Part shown: in pieces, positions 8,403-19,283 of the stretch
Position numbering within the stretch: the stretch's first letter is position 1
Layout: each line of letters starts with the position of its first letter
Assembly (NCBI RefSeq): GCF_016106015.1
Contig: NZ_JACADQ010000004.1
Location: forward strand, 1-61,790
DNA length: 61,790 nucleotides
DNA from: Neoroseomonas rubea
Lineage (GTDB): Bacteria; Pseudomonadota; Alphaproteobacteria; Acetobacterales; Acetobacteraceae
Direction: 5' to 3'
Translations under genes and position numbers: made by a program
The notes under the pieces: generated by a model
What the model was told of the DNA's origin: nothing
Databases searched by the model: none
What the model saw: the letters and a program-made list of their open reading frames with translations, nothing else

Positions 8403-10077
8403 CGATCGCGATACCTTCCCGCCGCGGATCCGCCCCGCCGAGCATCCCATCCTGCGTCACGCGGATGATCTGCAGGCCCGAGACCATGTCGCGGATCTGC
8501 ACCTCATGCCCGCGCGCGCGGAGCGCGGATGCCAGCGCGGCGGCCGGCGTCTCGGCCTCCAGTTCCACCGCGCCGCCGATGGTGCCCACATGCGGCAGGG
8601 CGGCGGCTTCCTGCGGCGTCATGCCCCAGTCAAGAAGTGCGACCAGCGCCTGCGCAACATAGCCGATGATGCGCGCACCGCCCGGCGAGCCGGCGACGGC
8701 ATGCAGCCGCCCCTGATCGTCGAGCACGATGGTGGGCGACATGGACGAACGGGGCCGCTTGCCGCCTTCGACGCGGTTCGCGACAGGCCGGCCGTTCTGC
8801 TCCGGCGCGAAGGAGAAGTCGGTAAGCTCGTTGTTCAGCAGGAAGCCGCGCACCACGACGCGCGCGCCGAACAGCGATTCGATCGTCGTCGTCATGGCGA
8901 CTGCGTTGCCGTCCGCGTCCACGATGGAAAGATGGCTCGTGCCGGCCTCGAACTCCTGCGCCTGGGGCGCGAAGCGCGTCTCTCGCCAGGGTGGATTGCC
9001 GGGGCGAGGCGTGGCGATCGCACGGTCGCGGTCGACGAGTTGCGCGCGCGCGGTCAGGTAGCCCGGATCCGTCAGCCCGCGCACCGGCACCGAGACGAAG
9101 TCCGGATCGGCCAGGTAGGCGTTGCGGTCGGCGAAGGCCAAGCGCCCAGCCTCCCCGATCAGATGCGCTGCCTCGGCGCCGCGCGGATCGAGCCGCGCCA
9201 TGTCGAAATGCCCGAGCAGGCCGAGGATCTGCGCCACCGCGACGCCGCCCGATGAGGGCGGCGGGAAGCCGCACACGCGATACCGGCGATAGGGCGTGCA
9301 GACCGCATCCCGCCGGCGCGGCGCGTAGGTCGACAGGTCGGTCGCCGCCATCACGCCGGGGTTGGAGGGATGGCGCGTGACCGCGGCGAGGATGTCCTCC
9401 GCGATCGGGCCGCGCGCGAGCGCTGCGGCGCCTTGCTCGGCGATTGCGCGCAGCGTCGCGGCCAGCGCCGGGTTGCGCAGCACATGTCCGGCCGGTAGCG
9501 GCAGCCCCTGCGCGTCGAAGAAGTAGGCGGAGGCCCCTGGATCTCGCCGCAGCAACAGCATGTCGCCCGCGATGTCGCGCGCGAGCCGCGCGCTGATCGG
9601 GAAGCCCTGTTCGGCCAAACGAATGGCGGGGTCGAGCAACCGGGCCCATGGCAGGCGGCCGTGCTCGCGATGCGCGGCCTCGAGCATCGCGACTGCGCCC
9701 GGCACGCCAACGGCGCGACCGCCCACTACCGCCTGGAGGAACGGCATCGGCCGGCCGTCGCGCAGGAACAGGTCCGGACCCGCGGCGGCAGGCGCCGTCT
9801 CCCGCCCATCCCAGGCCGCGATGCGTCCGGTACCGGACTGGTAGTGCAGCAGGAAGGCGCCGCCGCCGATACCGGAGGACTGCGGCTCGACGAGTGTGAG
9901 CACCATCTGCACCGCGACCGCGGCATCGACGGCCGAGCCGCCATCCCGCAGCACGGCGAGCCCCGCCTCGGCGGCCAGCGGATGCGCGGCCGCGACCATG
10001 TGTCGCCGCGCCGGTTCGGCAGTGGCGGTCACGCTTGCGAGAAGCAGGAGAAGGAGGGTGGCGGCGCGGCAGATCAT
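8395..10077 (-). CDS. ggt: Gamma-glutamyltransferase, exported (GGT copy 1)
   Basis: This Ntn-hydrolase cleaves or transfers the gamma-glutamyl group of glutathione and related peptides. The precursor is 560 aa with a signal peptide ([20 protein letters not shown]), so it acts in the periplasm. The predicted autocleavage nucleophile is Thr380 in GTSHLSIVD, which becomes the first residue of the small subunit. GRETAP near residue 91 supplies the Arg that holds the gamma-glutamyl carboxylate in classical GGTs, and GSPGG near 463 forms the oxyanion region. It overlaps the membrane-protein gene at 8402 and is divergent from yraN with only 17 bp between the starts. It is the most classical of the three GGT-type enzymes in the window. 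Confidence 0.92.
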   Translation of the reverse strand: MICRAATLLLLLLASVTATAEPARRHMVAAAHPLAAEAGLAVLRDGGSAVDAAVAVQMVLTLVEPQSSGIGGGAFLLHYQSGTGRIAAWDGRETAPAAAGPDLFLRDGRPMPFLQAVVGGRAVGVPGAVAMLEAAHREHGRLPWARLLDPAIRLAEQGFPISARLARDIAGDMLLLRRDPGASAYFFDAQGLPLPAGHVLRNPALAATLRAIAEQGAAALARGPIAEDILAAVTRHPSNPGVMAATDLSTYAPRRRDAVCTPYRRYRVCGFPPPSSGGVAVAQILGLLGHFDMARLDPRGAEAAHLIGEAGRLAFADRNAYLADPDFVSVPVRGLTDPGYLTARAQLVDRDRAIATPRPGNPPWRETRFAPQAQEFEAGTSHLSIVDADGNAVAMTTTIESLFGARVVVRGFLLNNELTDFSFAPEQNGRPVANRVEGGKRPRSSMSPTIVLDDQGRLHAVAGSPGGARIIGYVAQALVALLDWGMTPQEAAALPHVGTIGGAVELEAETPAAALASALRARGHEVQIRDMVSGLQIIRVTQDGMLGGADPRREGIAIGD

Positions 10078-10094
10078 CGCGCGAGCATAACGCC

Positions 10095-10487
10095 ATGATG
10101 GATTTCGGCGACAGGACGCGGCGCCTGATCCGCGGGCGGCGTGCCCAGGCAGCGGGGCTCGATGCGGAAGCGATCACCGCAGCGGCGTTGACGCGGGAAG
10201 GTTGGGCGGTGCTCTCCCGCCGCGCCCGGACCCCGGCCGGCGAGATCGACCTCGTGGCCGAGCGCGACGGGTTGCTCGCCTTCATCGAGGTGAAGGCGCG
10301 GCCTTCGCTGAGCGAGGCGGCGCTGGCGCTCGGCGCGCGGCAACGGACGCGGCTGCTGGCGGCGGCGGAATGCTGGCTGGCGGCGAACCCCGGGCATGGC
10401 GCGGCCGGGGTGCGATTCGACGTGGTGATCGTGGCCGCGGACGGGACGGCACGACGGATCGCCGACGCGTTCCGGGTGGGGGATTGA
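10095..10487 (+). CDS. yraN: YraN/UPF0102 family nuclease-like protein
   Basis: This small cytoplasmic protein of 130 aa has the restriction-endonuclease-like fold typical of UPF0102. The catalytic-type core is visible as GEID (Glu50, Asp52) and FIEVKAR (Glu65, Lys67), the metal-binding pattern of PD-(D/E)XK nucleases. The exact cellular role of YraN is not settled; links to DNA processing have been proposed. I chose the ATG at 10095, the first of two adjacent ATGs, because the family N terminus begins there and a longer frame would run into the divergent GGT gene. A ComM-type gene, another DNA-uptake-associated family, lies 3 kb away on the other strand. Confidence 0.85.
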   Translation: MMDFGDRTRRLIRGRRAQAAGLDAEAITAAALTREGWAVLSRRARTPAGEIDLVAERDGLLAFIEVKARPSLSEAALALGARQRTRLLAAAECWLAANPGHGAAGVRFDVVIVAADGTARRIADAFRVGD

Positions 10488-10502
10488 GGCTCCACCCTCC
10501 TG

Positions 10503-12104
10503 CTACGGTGCACGCAGGACGCGCTCGGGCGTGTCGCGTGGATTTCGCGCGATGGCGGCCGGCGCAGCAGCGGCGGACGCACGAGGCCCGAGTTCACGGA
10601 GTCCCGAAATCGGTCCGCCGCCGTCGAGAAGGCTTGAGCGCTCCGTCGATGGGGCGGGTGCGTCATTTCTTGCCATGGCACGCCACAGCGCGTCGCGGTC
10701 GAAGTCCTGCCTCCCGCGCATCCGGAAATGCGCGAGGCAGAAGGCCTCTGCCTCGCGGAAGCGAGCATTCAGTTGCGGAGTGCCGCGCGCCCCCGGCGCC
10801 TCTTCACCGGCCAGGACGTGGTGGAAGGCGAGGACCAAACGACTGCCTGCGCCGACCGCGATAGGGCGGTTGAAGGTCTCGATGAGGCTAAGGCTGCCGA
10901 AGGTCCCGATGCCAAGGCTGGTGCGGACGCCGGCGCGCGCGTTCTCTCCCGACGTCACGCCGGTCAGGCCAGCCAGGCGCGCGGCCAGCGCATCCCGAAT
11001 CTGCGCTGCTGGTGTCGTCTGTCCCGGAGTCTGGTTTTGCGACTGGCTGTCAGGCCGCGGTGCACCCGCGCCGTTGTTGTTCACGACGACGCTAGGCACC
11101 TGCGGCGGCTGGCGAACGTTCTGCGCCAGCGCCCCCTGCAGGTCGAGCGCCGCCTGCACCGCCGTCGCAGCGCGTCGGGAGAAGCTGTACTCGATGCCGC
11201 CGGCGTAGATGACGCGCGTGACCACCGCGACCTGGACGCCCTGGTCGCGCAATTCATCGACATCGCCATTGCAGGCCTCGTCGACGAGGTCGTAGCGCCA
11301 GTTGCGGCCGCCGCGGAGCGCGGCAAGCCACAGCAGCATTTCGTTCGGCCCAACGCGATCGCGCAGCGTCGCATGGGCATGCGCTTCGTAGAGCGCGATG
11401 GTGCGCCATGCTTCCAGGTTGAGTTCCTGGACGTCCCTGAGGGCGATCGTCAGCGCAACTTCGGACGAAGTGGAGACCCCGAGATTGCCTGCGAAATTGC
11501 CGAAGATGCCGGCGGCGCCGAGTTGTGCCTCGGTGAGTCGCGCGACTGTCAGGGCTGGGATGGCGCTGCGTTGCAGGCGTAACGGAAGCGAAGCCTGGTC
11601 GGCGTGGCCGAGGTGATAGGGGGCATCGGCAGGCGGCGCGTCGGTGATGCGGCCGCGCGGCGGCTGTCCAGGCTGGCGGCGCTCGCCCTCGGCAGGTTTG
11701 TCCTCTTCCCTGGGCAGGGGCTGAATACGGAAACGTTCTTCCTGCTGGGCCCGCAAGTGATCGAGCGCCGTCATCGGATCAGGTGACGTGCGCGGACGTG
11801 CCGGCAGAGGGCCTAGCGACGCCATGCGAAGCAGACTGAACCGCGATCCATCGTGGTCGGGCCGCGCCCAAGGCACGAGCGCCGTCTCCTGCCTTCCCCA
11901 CCATGGCGAAAGACCGCTCGGCGGCGGAACGAGAAGGTAGATGTCGCCCGGCCGCACGTCCTCGGTCGCCGGGTAGAACGCAAAGAGGCCGAGCCGCCGC
12001 ATGGCGTCCGACCACTGGCTCTCGACATCCAATTCAGGGGCGCGTGGCGCGCCGCAGCCGGCAGCCAGCAAGGACAATGCGAGCGTCCAGCGAACGGCTC
12101 TCAT
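10503..12104 (-). CDS. Unknown 533-aa lipoprotein coupled to comM
   Basis: I do not recognise this protein. It has a lipoprotein signal peptide with lipobox LLAAGC (Cys17), so it is probably anchored in an envelope membrane and faces the periplasm. The N-terminal part (RPGDIYLLVPPP) is followed by a charged, Pro-rich linker around residues 105-150, then a more regular region. There are no obvious catalytic motifs. The start overlaps the stop of the comM-like gene by 4 bp (ATGA), so the two are probably co-translated. A secretion, competence or envelope-assembly role is conceivable from that link alone. Codon use resembles its neighbours. Confidence 0.75.
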   Translation of the reverse strand: MRAVRWTLALSLLAAGCGAPRAPELDVESQWSDAMRRLGLFAFYPATEDVRPGDIYLLVPPPSGLSPWWGRQETALVPWARPDHDGSRFSLLRMASLGPLPARPRTSPDPMTALDHLRAQQEERFRIQPLPREEDKPAEGERRQPGQPPRGRITDAPPADAPYHLGHADQASLPLRLQRSAIPALTVARLTEAQLGAAGIFGNFAGNLGVSTSSEVALTIALRDVQELNLEAWRTIALYEAHAHATLRDRVGPNEMLLWLAALRGGRNWRYDLVDEACNGDVDELRDQGVQVAVVTRVIYAGGIEYSFSRRAATAVQAALDLQGALAQNVRQPPQVPSVVVNNNGAGAPRPDSQSQNQTPGQTTPAAQIRDALAARLAGLTGVTSGENARAGVRTSLGIGTFGSLSLIETFNRPIAVGAGSRLVLAFHHVLAGEEAPGARGTPQLNARFREAEAFCLAHFRMRGRQDFDRDALWRAMARNDAPAPSTERSSLLDGGGPISGLRELGPRASAAAAPAAIARNPRDTPERVLRAP

Positions 12105-13675
12105 GGAATGTTCTCCTTATCCGTCGGCGCGCGCGTGAGCGTCACGCGCGCGGGATCCCTGTCGGCTGCGGGCGTGCGCAGCCGCTGCCGGAAGGCCAGC
12201 GCCTCCGCCACATGCATCCGGCCGATCGCGGCGTTCCCGGCCAGGTCGGCGATGGTGCGCGCCACCCGCAGCGTGCGGACATGCGCGCGGGAGGAAAGGC
12301 CGAGGCGCGTCGCCGCCGTCTCCATCAACTGCTCCGCCTCGGGCGCCAGAAGCCGCTGCAGGTCCTGGATCGGGGCTTCCGCATTGCTCGCCGGCCCCGC
12401 TTCGCCCCAGCGGGCGCGCTGCGCATCCCGCGCGGCCTGCACGCGGCGCGCGACCATCGCGCTCGTCTCGCCGGCGGGCGCGCGCGTCAGTTCCGCGGGC
12501 GGGATCGGGCGAACCTCGATCGTGAGGTCCATGCGGTCGAGCAACGGACCCGACAGGCGGTTGCGGTAGTCCTCCCCGCAACGCGGGGCGCGGCCGCATT
12601 CGCGCCCGGCCTCGCCGAGGTAGCCGCAGCGGCAGGGGTTCATCGCCGCGATGCATTGGAAGCGCGCCGGATAGGCCACATGCGCGTGGACCCGGCTGAT
12701 CACGGTGCGCCCGGTCTCCATGGGCTGACGCAGCGCCTCCAGCGCGGGGCGTGGGAATTCCGGCCATTCATCGAGGAAGAGCACGCCGCGATGGGCCAGG
12801 CTGATCTCCCCGGGCCGCGCCCGCGCCCCGCCGCCGACGAGCGCGGGCATCGAGGCCGAATGATGCGGGTCGCGGAAGGGCGGCCGGGTGACGAGCCGCC
12901 CGCCTTCCAGCATTCCCGCGACGGAATGCACGAGGGAGACCTCCAGCGCCTCCGACGGCGTCAGATCCGGGAGCAGCGCGGGCAGCCGCGCGGCGAGCAT
13001 CGACTTGCCGGCGCCCGGCGGTCCGATCATCAGCAGGTTGTGCCCGCCGGCCGCCGCGACCTCGATCGCGCGCTTGGCGCTCTCCTGGCCCTTCACATCC
13101 GACAGGCACGGGCCGATGCGCGGCCCCGTGGCGAGCGGCGGCGGCTGCGGCGGTGCGAGCAGTTGCACGCCGCGGAAATGGTTCAGTAGGGCGCCGATGT
13201 CGGGTGCCGCGAGAACCTCGATCCGCCCGGCCCAGGCCGCTTCCCCGCCCTGCGCCGCAGGGCAGACCAGGCCGAGGCCGCGAGCGCTCGCACCCAGTGC
13301 CGCAGGCAGCACGCCGGCGACGGGCATGATCACGCCGTCGAGAGAAAGCTCGCCGAGCGCCGCGTAGCCCGCCGCTTCCTCCCGCGGCACGATGTCCATC
13401 GCGGCCAGCAGGGCGAGCGCGATCGGCAGGTCGAAATGCGATCCTTCCTTGAGGATGTCCGCCGGCGCGAGGTTCACCAGCACGCGCTTGGGCGGCAGCG
13501 ACAGGCCGAGTCCCGTCAGCGCCGCGCGCACCCGTTCCCGGCTTTCGGCCACGGCCTTGTCGGGCAGGCCCACCAGGATGAAGGCGGGCAGGCCCGGCGC
13601 GACCTGCACCTGCACCTCGACCGGCACGGGGTCGATGCCGGCGAAGGCGAAGGTGGCGATGCGGGCGATGCTCAT
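12101..13675 (-). CDS. comM: ComM/YifB family AAA+ ATPase (Mg-chelatase-like)
   Basis: The protein is 524 aa, the usual ComM length. In naturally competent bacteria ComM is a hexameric helicase that promotes branch migration of incoming DNA; in others the role is unproven. The N-terminal Lon-protease-like fold (residues about 1-165, opening with RIATFAFAGIDPVPV) is followed by the ATPase module with Walker A GPPGAGKS at 218-225. A Cys-rich insert (NPCRCGYLGEAGRECGRAPRC) and a C-terminal helical domain follow. I chose the ATG at 13675, where the conserved MSIARI begins, over an upstream one at 13708. The stop is fused to the lipoprotein start by an ATGA overlap. Confidence 0.88.
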   Translation of the reverse strand: MSIARIATFAFAGIDPVPVEVQVQVAPGLPAFILVGLPDKAVAESRERVRAALTGLGLSLPPKRVLVNLAPADILKEGSHFDLPIALALLAAMDIVPREEAAGYAALGELSLDGVIMPVAGVLPAALGASARGLGLVCPAAQGGEAAWAGRIEVLAAPDIGALLNHFRGVQLLAPPQPPPLATGPRIGPCLSDVKGQESAKRAIEVAAAGGHNLLMIGPPGAGKSMLAARLPALLPDLTPSEALEVSLVHSVAGMLEGGRLVTRPPFRDPHHSASMPALVGGGARARPGEISLAHRGVLFLDEWPEFPRPALEALRQPMETGRTVISRVHAHVAYPARFQCIAAMNPCRCGYLGEAGRECGRAPRCGEDYRNRLSGPLLDRMDLTIEVRPIPPAELTRAPAGETSAMVARRVQAARDAQRARWGEAGPASNAEAPIQDLQRLLAPEAEQLMETAATRLGLSSRAHVRTLRVARTIADLAGNAAIGRMHVAEALAFRQRLRTPAADRDPARVTLTRAPTDKENIP

Positions 13676-13722
13676 GGCGCCACGGAACGGTGGCGCAACG
13701 AACGGCAAATTTCAACCGCGAG

Positions 13723-14733
13723 TTATCGTGCGGCGCGGGCGGCCAGGCGCATCAGGCGACGGAAATTCCCGGACCAGAGCAGGTCGATCTCCCGCGCCCC
13801 ATAGCCGCGCGCGACGAGTTCCGCCGTCAGGTTCGCCGTGTCGGAGGCGTCCTTCCAGCCCGGGATGCCGCCGCCGCCGTCGAAATCGGAAGACAGGCCG
13901 ACATGGTCGATTCCGATCCGCCGGACGGCATGGTCCACATGGTCGGCCATGTCCCTGACCGTGGCGGGGGACTTGCCGCCGGGCGGGGCGGAGCGGAGGA
14001 AGGCGTCGAGCGCGGTGATCTGGATGAGCCCGCCGGTCGCGCGCAGCATGTCGAGCTGCTCGTCATCGAGGTTGCGCGGATGGTCGCACAGCGCGCGGCA
14101 GCAGGAATGGGTGGCGACGATCGGCACGCGGGAGAGCTCCGCCGCCTGCATCATCGTAGACTTGGCGGAATGGGAGACATCGACCAGCAGCCCCACGCGG
14201 TTCATCTCGGCGATCGCGGCGCGGCCGAGGGCGGACAGCCCGCCATGTTCCGCGATGGCGTCGCCGAGCTCAGGCTTCGGCCGCGCAGCGTCGGCGAGGT
14301 CGTTGTGCCCGTCATGGGTCAGCGTCAGGTAGATGGCGCCGAGCGCGCGCCAGGAAGCGAGGCGCGAGAGGTCACGCGCCAGCGCGTTGCCGTTCTCGAC
14401 CGCGGAGAGCACCGCGAGGGCGCCCGCCGCATGCGCCGCCTCCAACTCCTCCGCTGTCGCGCAGAAGCGGCGCGTCGTGCCGTCGGCGCGGGTGCGGATG
14501 TGGCGCAGCATCGCATCGGCGCGGTCCGCGGCGGCGGCGAGTCCTTCCGCGTCACGCTTTCCCTGCGGCGTATAGGCGATGAAGACCGCAGCCTTCAGCC
14601 CGCCGCGGCGCATCTTCGGGAAGTCGACGCGACGGTCAGTCTCCATGGTCGCATCGGGCGGCTCAGGCCAGCGGATGTCGATGTGCGTGTCGAGCGTGAG
14701 CGTCGCGGCGTGGATGGCGGCGGCTTCGGTCAT
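13723..14733 (-). CDS. Membrane-dipeptidase family (M19) zinc dipeptidase
   Basis: This is an amidohydrolase-fold dipeptidase of 336 aa. Metal-binding motifs are DTHIDIRWP (HxD) near the N terminus, the bridging Glu in SAVENGNAL, His in ATHSCCRAL, and the HVGLSSDFDGG segment near the C terminus. Family members hydrolyse dipeptides, often with a D-residue at the C-terminal side, and sometimes beta-lactams. There is no signal peptide, so it should act on imported peptides in the cytoplasm. The start overlaps the stop of the amidohydrolase gene at 14730 (ATGA), so the two are one operon, divergent from the importer at 15856. A longer frame continuing to 15774 is only chance openness through that gene. 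Confidence 0.88.
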   Translation of the reverse strand: MTEAAAIHAATLTLDTHIDIRWPEPPDATMETDRRVDFPKMRRGGLKAAVFIAYTPQGKRDAEGLAAAADRADAMLRHIRTRADGTTRRFCATAEELEAAHAAGALAVLSAVENGNALARDLSRLASWRALGAIYLTLTHDGHNDLADAARPKPELGDAIAEHGGLSALGRAAIAEMNRVGLLVDVSHSAKSTMMQAAELSRVPIVATHSCCRALCDHPRNLDDEQLDMLRATGGLIQITALDAFLRSAPPGGKSPATVRDMADHVDHAVRRIGIDHVGLSSDFDGGGGIPGWKDASDTANLTAELVARGYGAREIDLLWSGNFRRLMRLAARAAR

Positions 14734-15764
14734 GCCTGGCTCCAGCCGGTCAGGAAGCGTTCGAGCAGCGTGCCGATGAGATCGACATTGTAGCCGCCTT
14801 CCTGGGTGATGGCGGTGGGCAGCTTCAGCGCGCCGATCATCTGGCCGGCACGGGAGAAGCCTTCCTCGGTCACGGCGAGCGCGCCGAGCGGCTCGTCCTT
14901 CGAGGCATCGAAGCCGAGGGCGACGACCAGCGCATCGGCCTTGAAGTCGCGGATGGGCGCGAGGGCGTAGCGCAGCGCGTCGAGCCAGCCTTCGTCCGGC
15001 GTGCCGAAGGGCAGGGGTATGTTCATGTTGCGCCCGTCGCCCGCACCGGCGCCGCGTTCCGCGGTGCGGCCGACGAACCAGGGATAGTAGTTGTCGGGGT
15101 CGCCATGGATCGAGATGGTCAGCACGTCGCCGCGTTCCCAGAAGATGCCCTGCGTGCCGTTGCCGTGGTGGCTGTCGATGTCGAGCACGGCGACGCGCGC
15201 CGCACCCGCATCCCGCAGCGCCTGGGCGGCGAGTGCCGCGTTGTTGATGTAGCAATGCCCGCCGGCGCGGCCCGCATAGGCGTGGTGGCCGGGCGGGCGG
15301 CAGAGCGCATAGGCCGTGCCACCCTTTGCGGCTTCGGCCGCTGCGGCAAGGGCGCAGGCCGCGGCGCCCTTCGCCGCCTCCCATGTGCCTGGTCCGATCG
15401 GGCAGGCGGTGTCCGCCGTGTACCAGCCGGTGCGGGCGATGATGTTCGCACCCGTGCGGCCGCCCTGGGCGACCATCTCGGGCACCGGGTGGATGTTCGC
15501 GACCGCCTCCGGGCCGGGATCCGGGAGTTTCGCCCATTCGGTCGCGGCCGAGGCGAGGTAGTCGAGATAGTCGGCGCGATGCACCGACTCCAGCGCGCGT
15601 GGGGCGAACGGCGGCGCCTTCTCTGGCGCCAGGCCGAGGCGGTGCAGCGCCGCTTCGAGCGCCGCGGCACGCGCCGGGATCTCGAAGTTGCGGCGAACCT
15701 TGCCGCGCTGAAGGAAGAAACCGGGCGAATGCCCTGCCTGGGAGTCGTGCGCGAAGGTCTTCAT
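14730..15764 (-). CDS. Histone-deacetylase-fold amidohydrolase (acetylpolyamine amidohydrolase type)
   Basis: This zinc amidohydrolase of 344 aa belongs to the HDAC/AcuC/AphA superfamily. Bacterial members remove acetyl or larger acyl groups from polyamines, lysines or small amides. Visible catalytic elements are the His pair in RPPGHHA (His160, His161), the zinc ligands in LDIDSHHGNGTQ (Asp197, His199), the second Asp in GFDASKDEPLG, and the catalytic Tyr in EGGYN. The N terminus MKTFAHDSQAGH resembles acetylpolyamine amidohydrolases. A GGAG ribosome-binding site precedes the ATG. It is first in a two-gene operon with the M19 dipeptidase and starts 91 bp from the divergent importer operon, which suggests a shared regulatory region. 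Confidence 0.88.
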   Translation of the reverse strand: MKTFAHDSQAGHSPGFFLQRGKVRRNFEIPARAAALEAALHRLGLAPEKAPPFAPRALESVHRADYLDYLASAATEWAKLPDPGPEAVANIHPVPEMVAQGGRTGANIIARTGWYTADTACPIGPGTWEAAKGAAACALAAAAEAAKGGTAYALCRPPGHHAYAGRAGGHCYINNAALAAQALRDAGAARVAVLDIDSHHGNGTQGIFWERGDVLTISIHGDPDNYYPWFVGRTAERGAGAGDGRNMNIPLPFGTPDEGWLDALRYALAPIRDFKADALVVALGFDASKDEPLGALAVTEEGFSRAGQMIGALKLPTAITQEGGYNVDLIGTLLERFLTGWSQA

Positions 15765-15855
15765 CGTGCTCCAAGGCTAGGCAGCGCTTCGTGCCTTGTC
15801 CACGCGGGCGATCGGGGGATAGCCTTCCCTGGCTTCACGCTCAGGGAGAATGATC

Positions 15856-17445
15856 ATGGCCGTCTCGCGTCGTGGCTTCATGGCCACCGCTGCCACCGCC
15901 CCCGTCCTGATGCGCGCCTCCGAAGCGCTGGCGCAGGGCGTTGCACCGCGGCGCGGCGGCACGTTGCAGATGATGCTGACGCCGGAGCCGCCGGTTCTGC
16001 AGATCGGCGTGAACCAGCAGGGGCCTACGCTCGCGGCCGCGCCAAAGATGTTCCAGGGGCTGCTGACCTTTTCTTCGACGCTCGAGCCGATGCCGCTGCT
16101 CGCCCGGTCCTGGACCATCAGCCCGGACGGAAAGGAATACGTCTTCAACCTCCAGCAGGGCGTGAAATGGCACGATGGGCAGCCCTTCACCGCGGAGGAC
16201 GTGGTCTTCTCCATCATGAAGTTCCACATGGAACTGGCGCCGCGCGCGCGCGCCATCTTCCAGCTCATCGAGACCTGCGAGGCGCGCGACCCGCATACGG
16301 TGCGGATCGTGCTGAAGCAGCCCTTCCAGCCTTTCCTGCTGATGTTCGATGCGACCGCGGCGGCGATGGTGCCGAAGCACCTGTTCGACGGGCGGGACTA
16401 TCGCACGGCGCCCGCGGTGCAGCGGCCGGTCGGCACGGGGCCGTTCAAGTTCACGGAGTGGCAGCGCGGCAACTTCATCCGCCTGGACCGCAACGAGGAG
16501 TACTGGAAGCCGGGCCAGCCCTACCTCGACACGATCATCTACCGCATCATCCCGGACAGCCAGAGCCGCCGCCTCGCCGTCGAATCCGGCCAGGTGCTGC
16601 TGAGTCAGGCCTCCGATATCGAGCCCTTCGACATCCCGGCGCTGCGCCAGCGGCAGAATCTCGAGGTGAACACCAATGGCTGGGAGTATTTCTCGCCGCT
16701 GTCGTGGATCGAGCTGAACCATCGCGTGAAGCCGCTCGACGACGCGCGCGTCCGCCGCGCCATGTCGATGGCGATCGACCGCAACTTCATCGTCAACCGG
16801 CTTTGGTTCGGCGTCGGCAAGCCGGCGACCAACCCGGTCGCGAGCACCACGCGCTTCCATGATTCGTCCGCGCGGCTCGCTGCCTTCAACGTGGCCGAGG
16901 CGAACCGCATCCTGGACCAAGCGGGGTACCCGCGGAACGCGCAGGGCGTGCGCTTCACGCTGAAGCACATGGCGCTGCCCTACGGCGAGATCTGGACGCG
17001 GCTTTCGGAGTATCTCCGCCAGGCGATGCGCAATGTCGGCATCGCCTTCGACATGGAGAGCACCGATGCCGGATCCTGGGCGCGGCGCGTCGGGAACTGG
17101 GAATACGAGACGACCATCAACTTCGTCTACCAGTTCGGCGACCCGACACTCGGCGTCGAGCGCACCTATGTCTCGACCAATATCCAGCGCGTGACCTTCA
17201 CCAACACGGGTGGCTACGCCAACCCGCAGGTGGATGCGTTGTTCCAGCGCGCGCGCGCCTCCGCCGCCGCGGCGGAGCGCCAGGCGGCCTTCAGCGAGGT
17301 GCAGAAGCTTCTCGTCGAGGAAGTGCCGCAGATCTGGCTGATGGAGCTTGCCTTCCCGACCATCCACGACAGGAGGGTCCGGAACGTGATCACCACGGGC
17401 CTCGGCGTGCACACCTCCTTCGACGACGTCTTCATCGCCGGCTGA
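15856..17445 (+). CDS. ABC transporter substrate-binding protein, family 5, Tat signal
   Basis: This is the periplasmic binding protein (529 aa) of the second importer. The N terminus contains a twin-arginine signal (VSRRGFMATAATAPV, ending ASEALAQ), so it is probably exported folded by the Tat system. Family hallmarks are LQQGVKWHDGQPFTAEDV and RRAMSMAIDR in the C-terminal lobe. I prefer the ATG at 15856 to the one at 15850 because GGGAG at 15844-15848 gives a 7-bp spacing to 15856 but only 1 bp to 15850. It heads a nine-gene run to 26652 that also holds several hydrolases, so the ligand is likely their substrate or precursor. Confidence 0.9.
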   Translation: MAVSRRGFMATAATAPVLMRASEALAQGVAPRRGGTLQMMLTPEPPVLQIGVNQQGPTLAAAPKMFQGLLTFSSTLEPMPLLARSWTISPDGKEYVFNLQQGVKWHDGQPFTAEDVVFSIMKFHMELAPRARAIFQLIETCEARDPHTVRIVLKQPFQPFLLMFDATAAAMVPKHLFDGRDYRTAPAVQRPVGTGPFKFTEWQRGNFIRLDRNEEYWKPGQPYLDTIIYRIIPDSQSRRLAVESGQVLLSQASDIEPFDIPALRQRQNLEVNTNGWEYFSPLSWIELNHRVKPLDDARVRRAMSMAIDRNFIVNRLWFGVGKPATNPVASTTRFHDSSARLAAFNVAEANRILDQAGYPRNAQGVRFTLKHMALPYGEIWTRLSEYLRQAMRNVGIAFDMESTDAGSWARRVGNWEYETTINFVYQFGDPTLGVERTYVSTNIQRVTFTNTGGYANPQVDALFQRARASAAAAERQAAFSEVQKLLVEEVPQIWLMELAFPTIHDRRVRNVITTGLGVHTSFDDVFIAG

Positions 17446-17454
17446 GCGCCGGGA

Positions 17455-18437
<983 letters not shown>

Positions 18438-18441
<4 letters not shown>

Positions 18442-19283
18442 GCGACTTCTGGCGGCGCTACCGCCGCAACCGCGGCGCCGTGGTGGGTCTCGTCATCCTG
18501 GCGCTGGTCTTTGCGCTGGCGGGCCTCGCGCCGCTGCTGTTCCCCGGCAGCCCATGGGACATGGCGACCGCGCCCTTCGTGCCTCCGGGTGAGGAAGGGA
18601 TGCTGCTCGGCTCGGACAGCCTCGGGCGCGACGTGGCGGCGGGGATCGCGCATGGGGCGCGCATCTCGCTGATGGTGGGCGCGGTTTCGACCGTCGCGGC
18701 GCTTTCGATCGGCGTGACGCTCGGCGCCTTCGCAGGCTATCTCGGCGGCGTCGCGGACGATGCGGTGATGCGCTTCACCGAATTCTTCCAGACCATTCCA
18801 TCCTTCGTCTTCGCCATCCTGCTGGTCGCGATCTTCACGCCGACCATCTCCTCGGTCGTCTTCGCCATCGCCGTCGTCTCCTGGCCGCCGGTGGCCCGGG
18901 TGGTGCGCGCGGAGTTCCTCTCCCTGCGAAACCGGGAATTCGTCCAGGCCGCGGAGGTGCTCGGCAAGTCGCGCATCTCCATCGTGCTGACTGACATCCT
19001 GCCGAATGCGCTTTCGCCCATCGTCGTTCTGTCCTCGCTGATGGTCGCTTCCGCCATCCTGCTGGAAAGCGCGCTGTCCTTCCTCGGCCTGGGTGATCCG
19101 AATCTGATGACCTGGGGCTTCCTGATCGGCGCAGGACGAAGCGTCATCCGCCTTGCCTGGTGGATGTCGGTTTTTCCGGGCATCGCCATCTTTCTCACCG
19201 TGCTGGCGCTGAACCTGGTGGGGGAGGGGCTGTCGGACGCGCTGAACCCGCGGCTCGCCCGCCAGCGCGGGGGGGCGGCATGA
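18438..19283 (+). CDS. ABC transporter permease, DppC type
   Basis: This is the second channel subunit, 281 aa. An N-terminal helix (about residues 15-37) is followed by the DppC motif LGSDSLGRDVAAG. About five further helices and the EAA loop LRNREFVQAAEVLGKSRIS come next, and the end GEGLSDALNPRLARQ is typical of the family. The start overlaps the DppB stop and the stop overlaps the ATPase start, both by 4 bp. GGAGG stands just before the ATG. It should form a heterodimer with the preceding permease and be driven by the single fused ATPase that follows. Confidence 0.9.

Noticed and set aside
14734-15774. Extension of the M19 dipeptidase frame upstream to 15774
   Set aside because: It overlaps the HDAC-fold gene, whose zinc and His motifs are intact; the dipeptidase starts at 14733 with a 4-bp overlap.
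15796-15823. TTGTCC and GATAGC with 16-bp spacing as a promoter for the second importer
   Set aside because: Only three of six bases match a consensus -10 box; too weak to list as a feature in a GC-rich genome.
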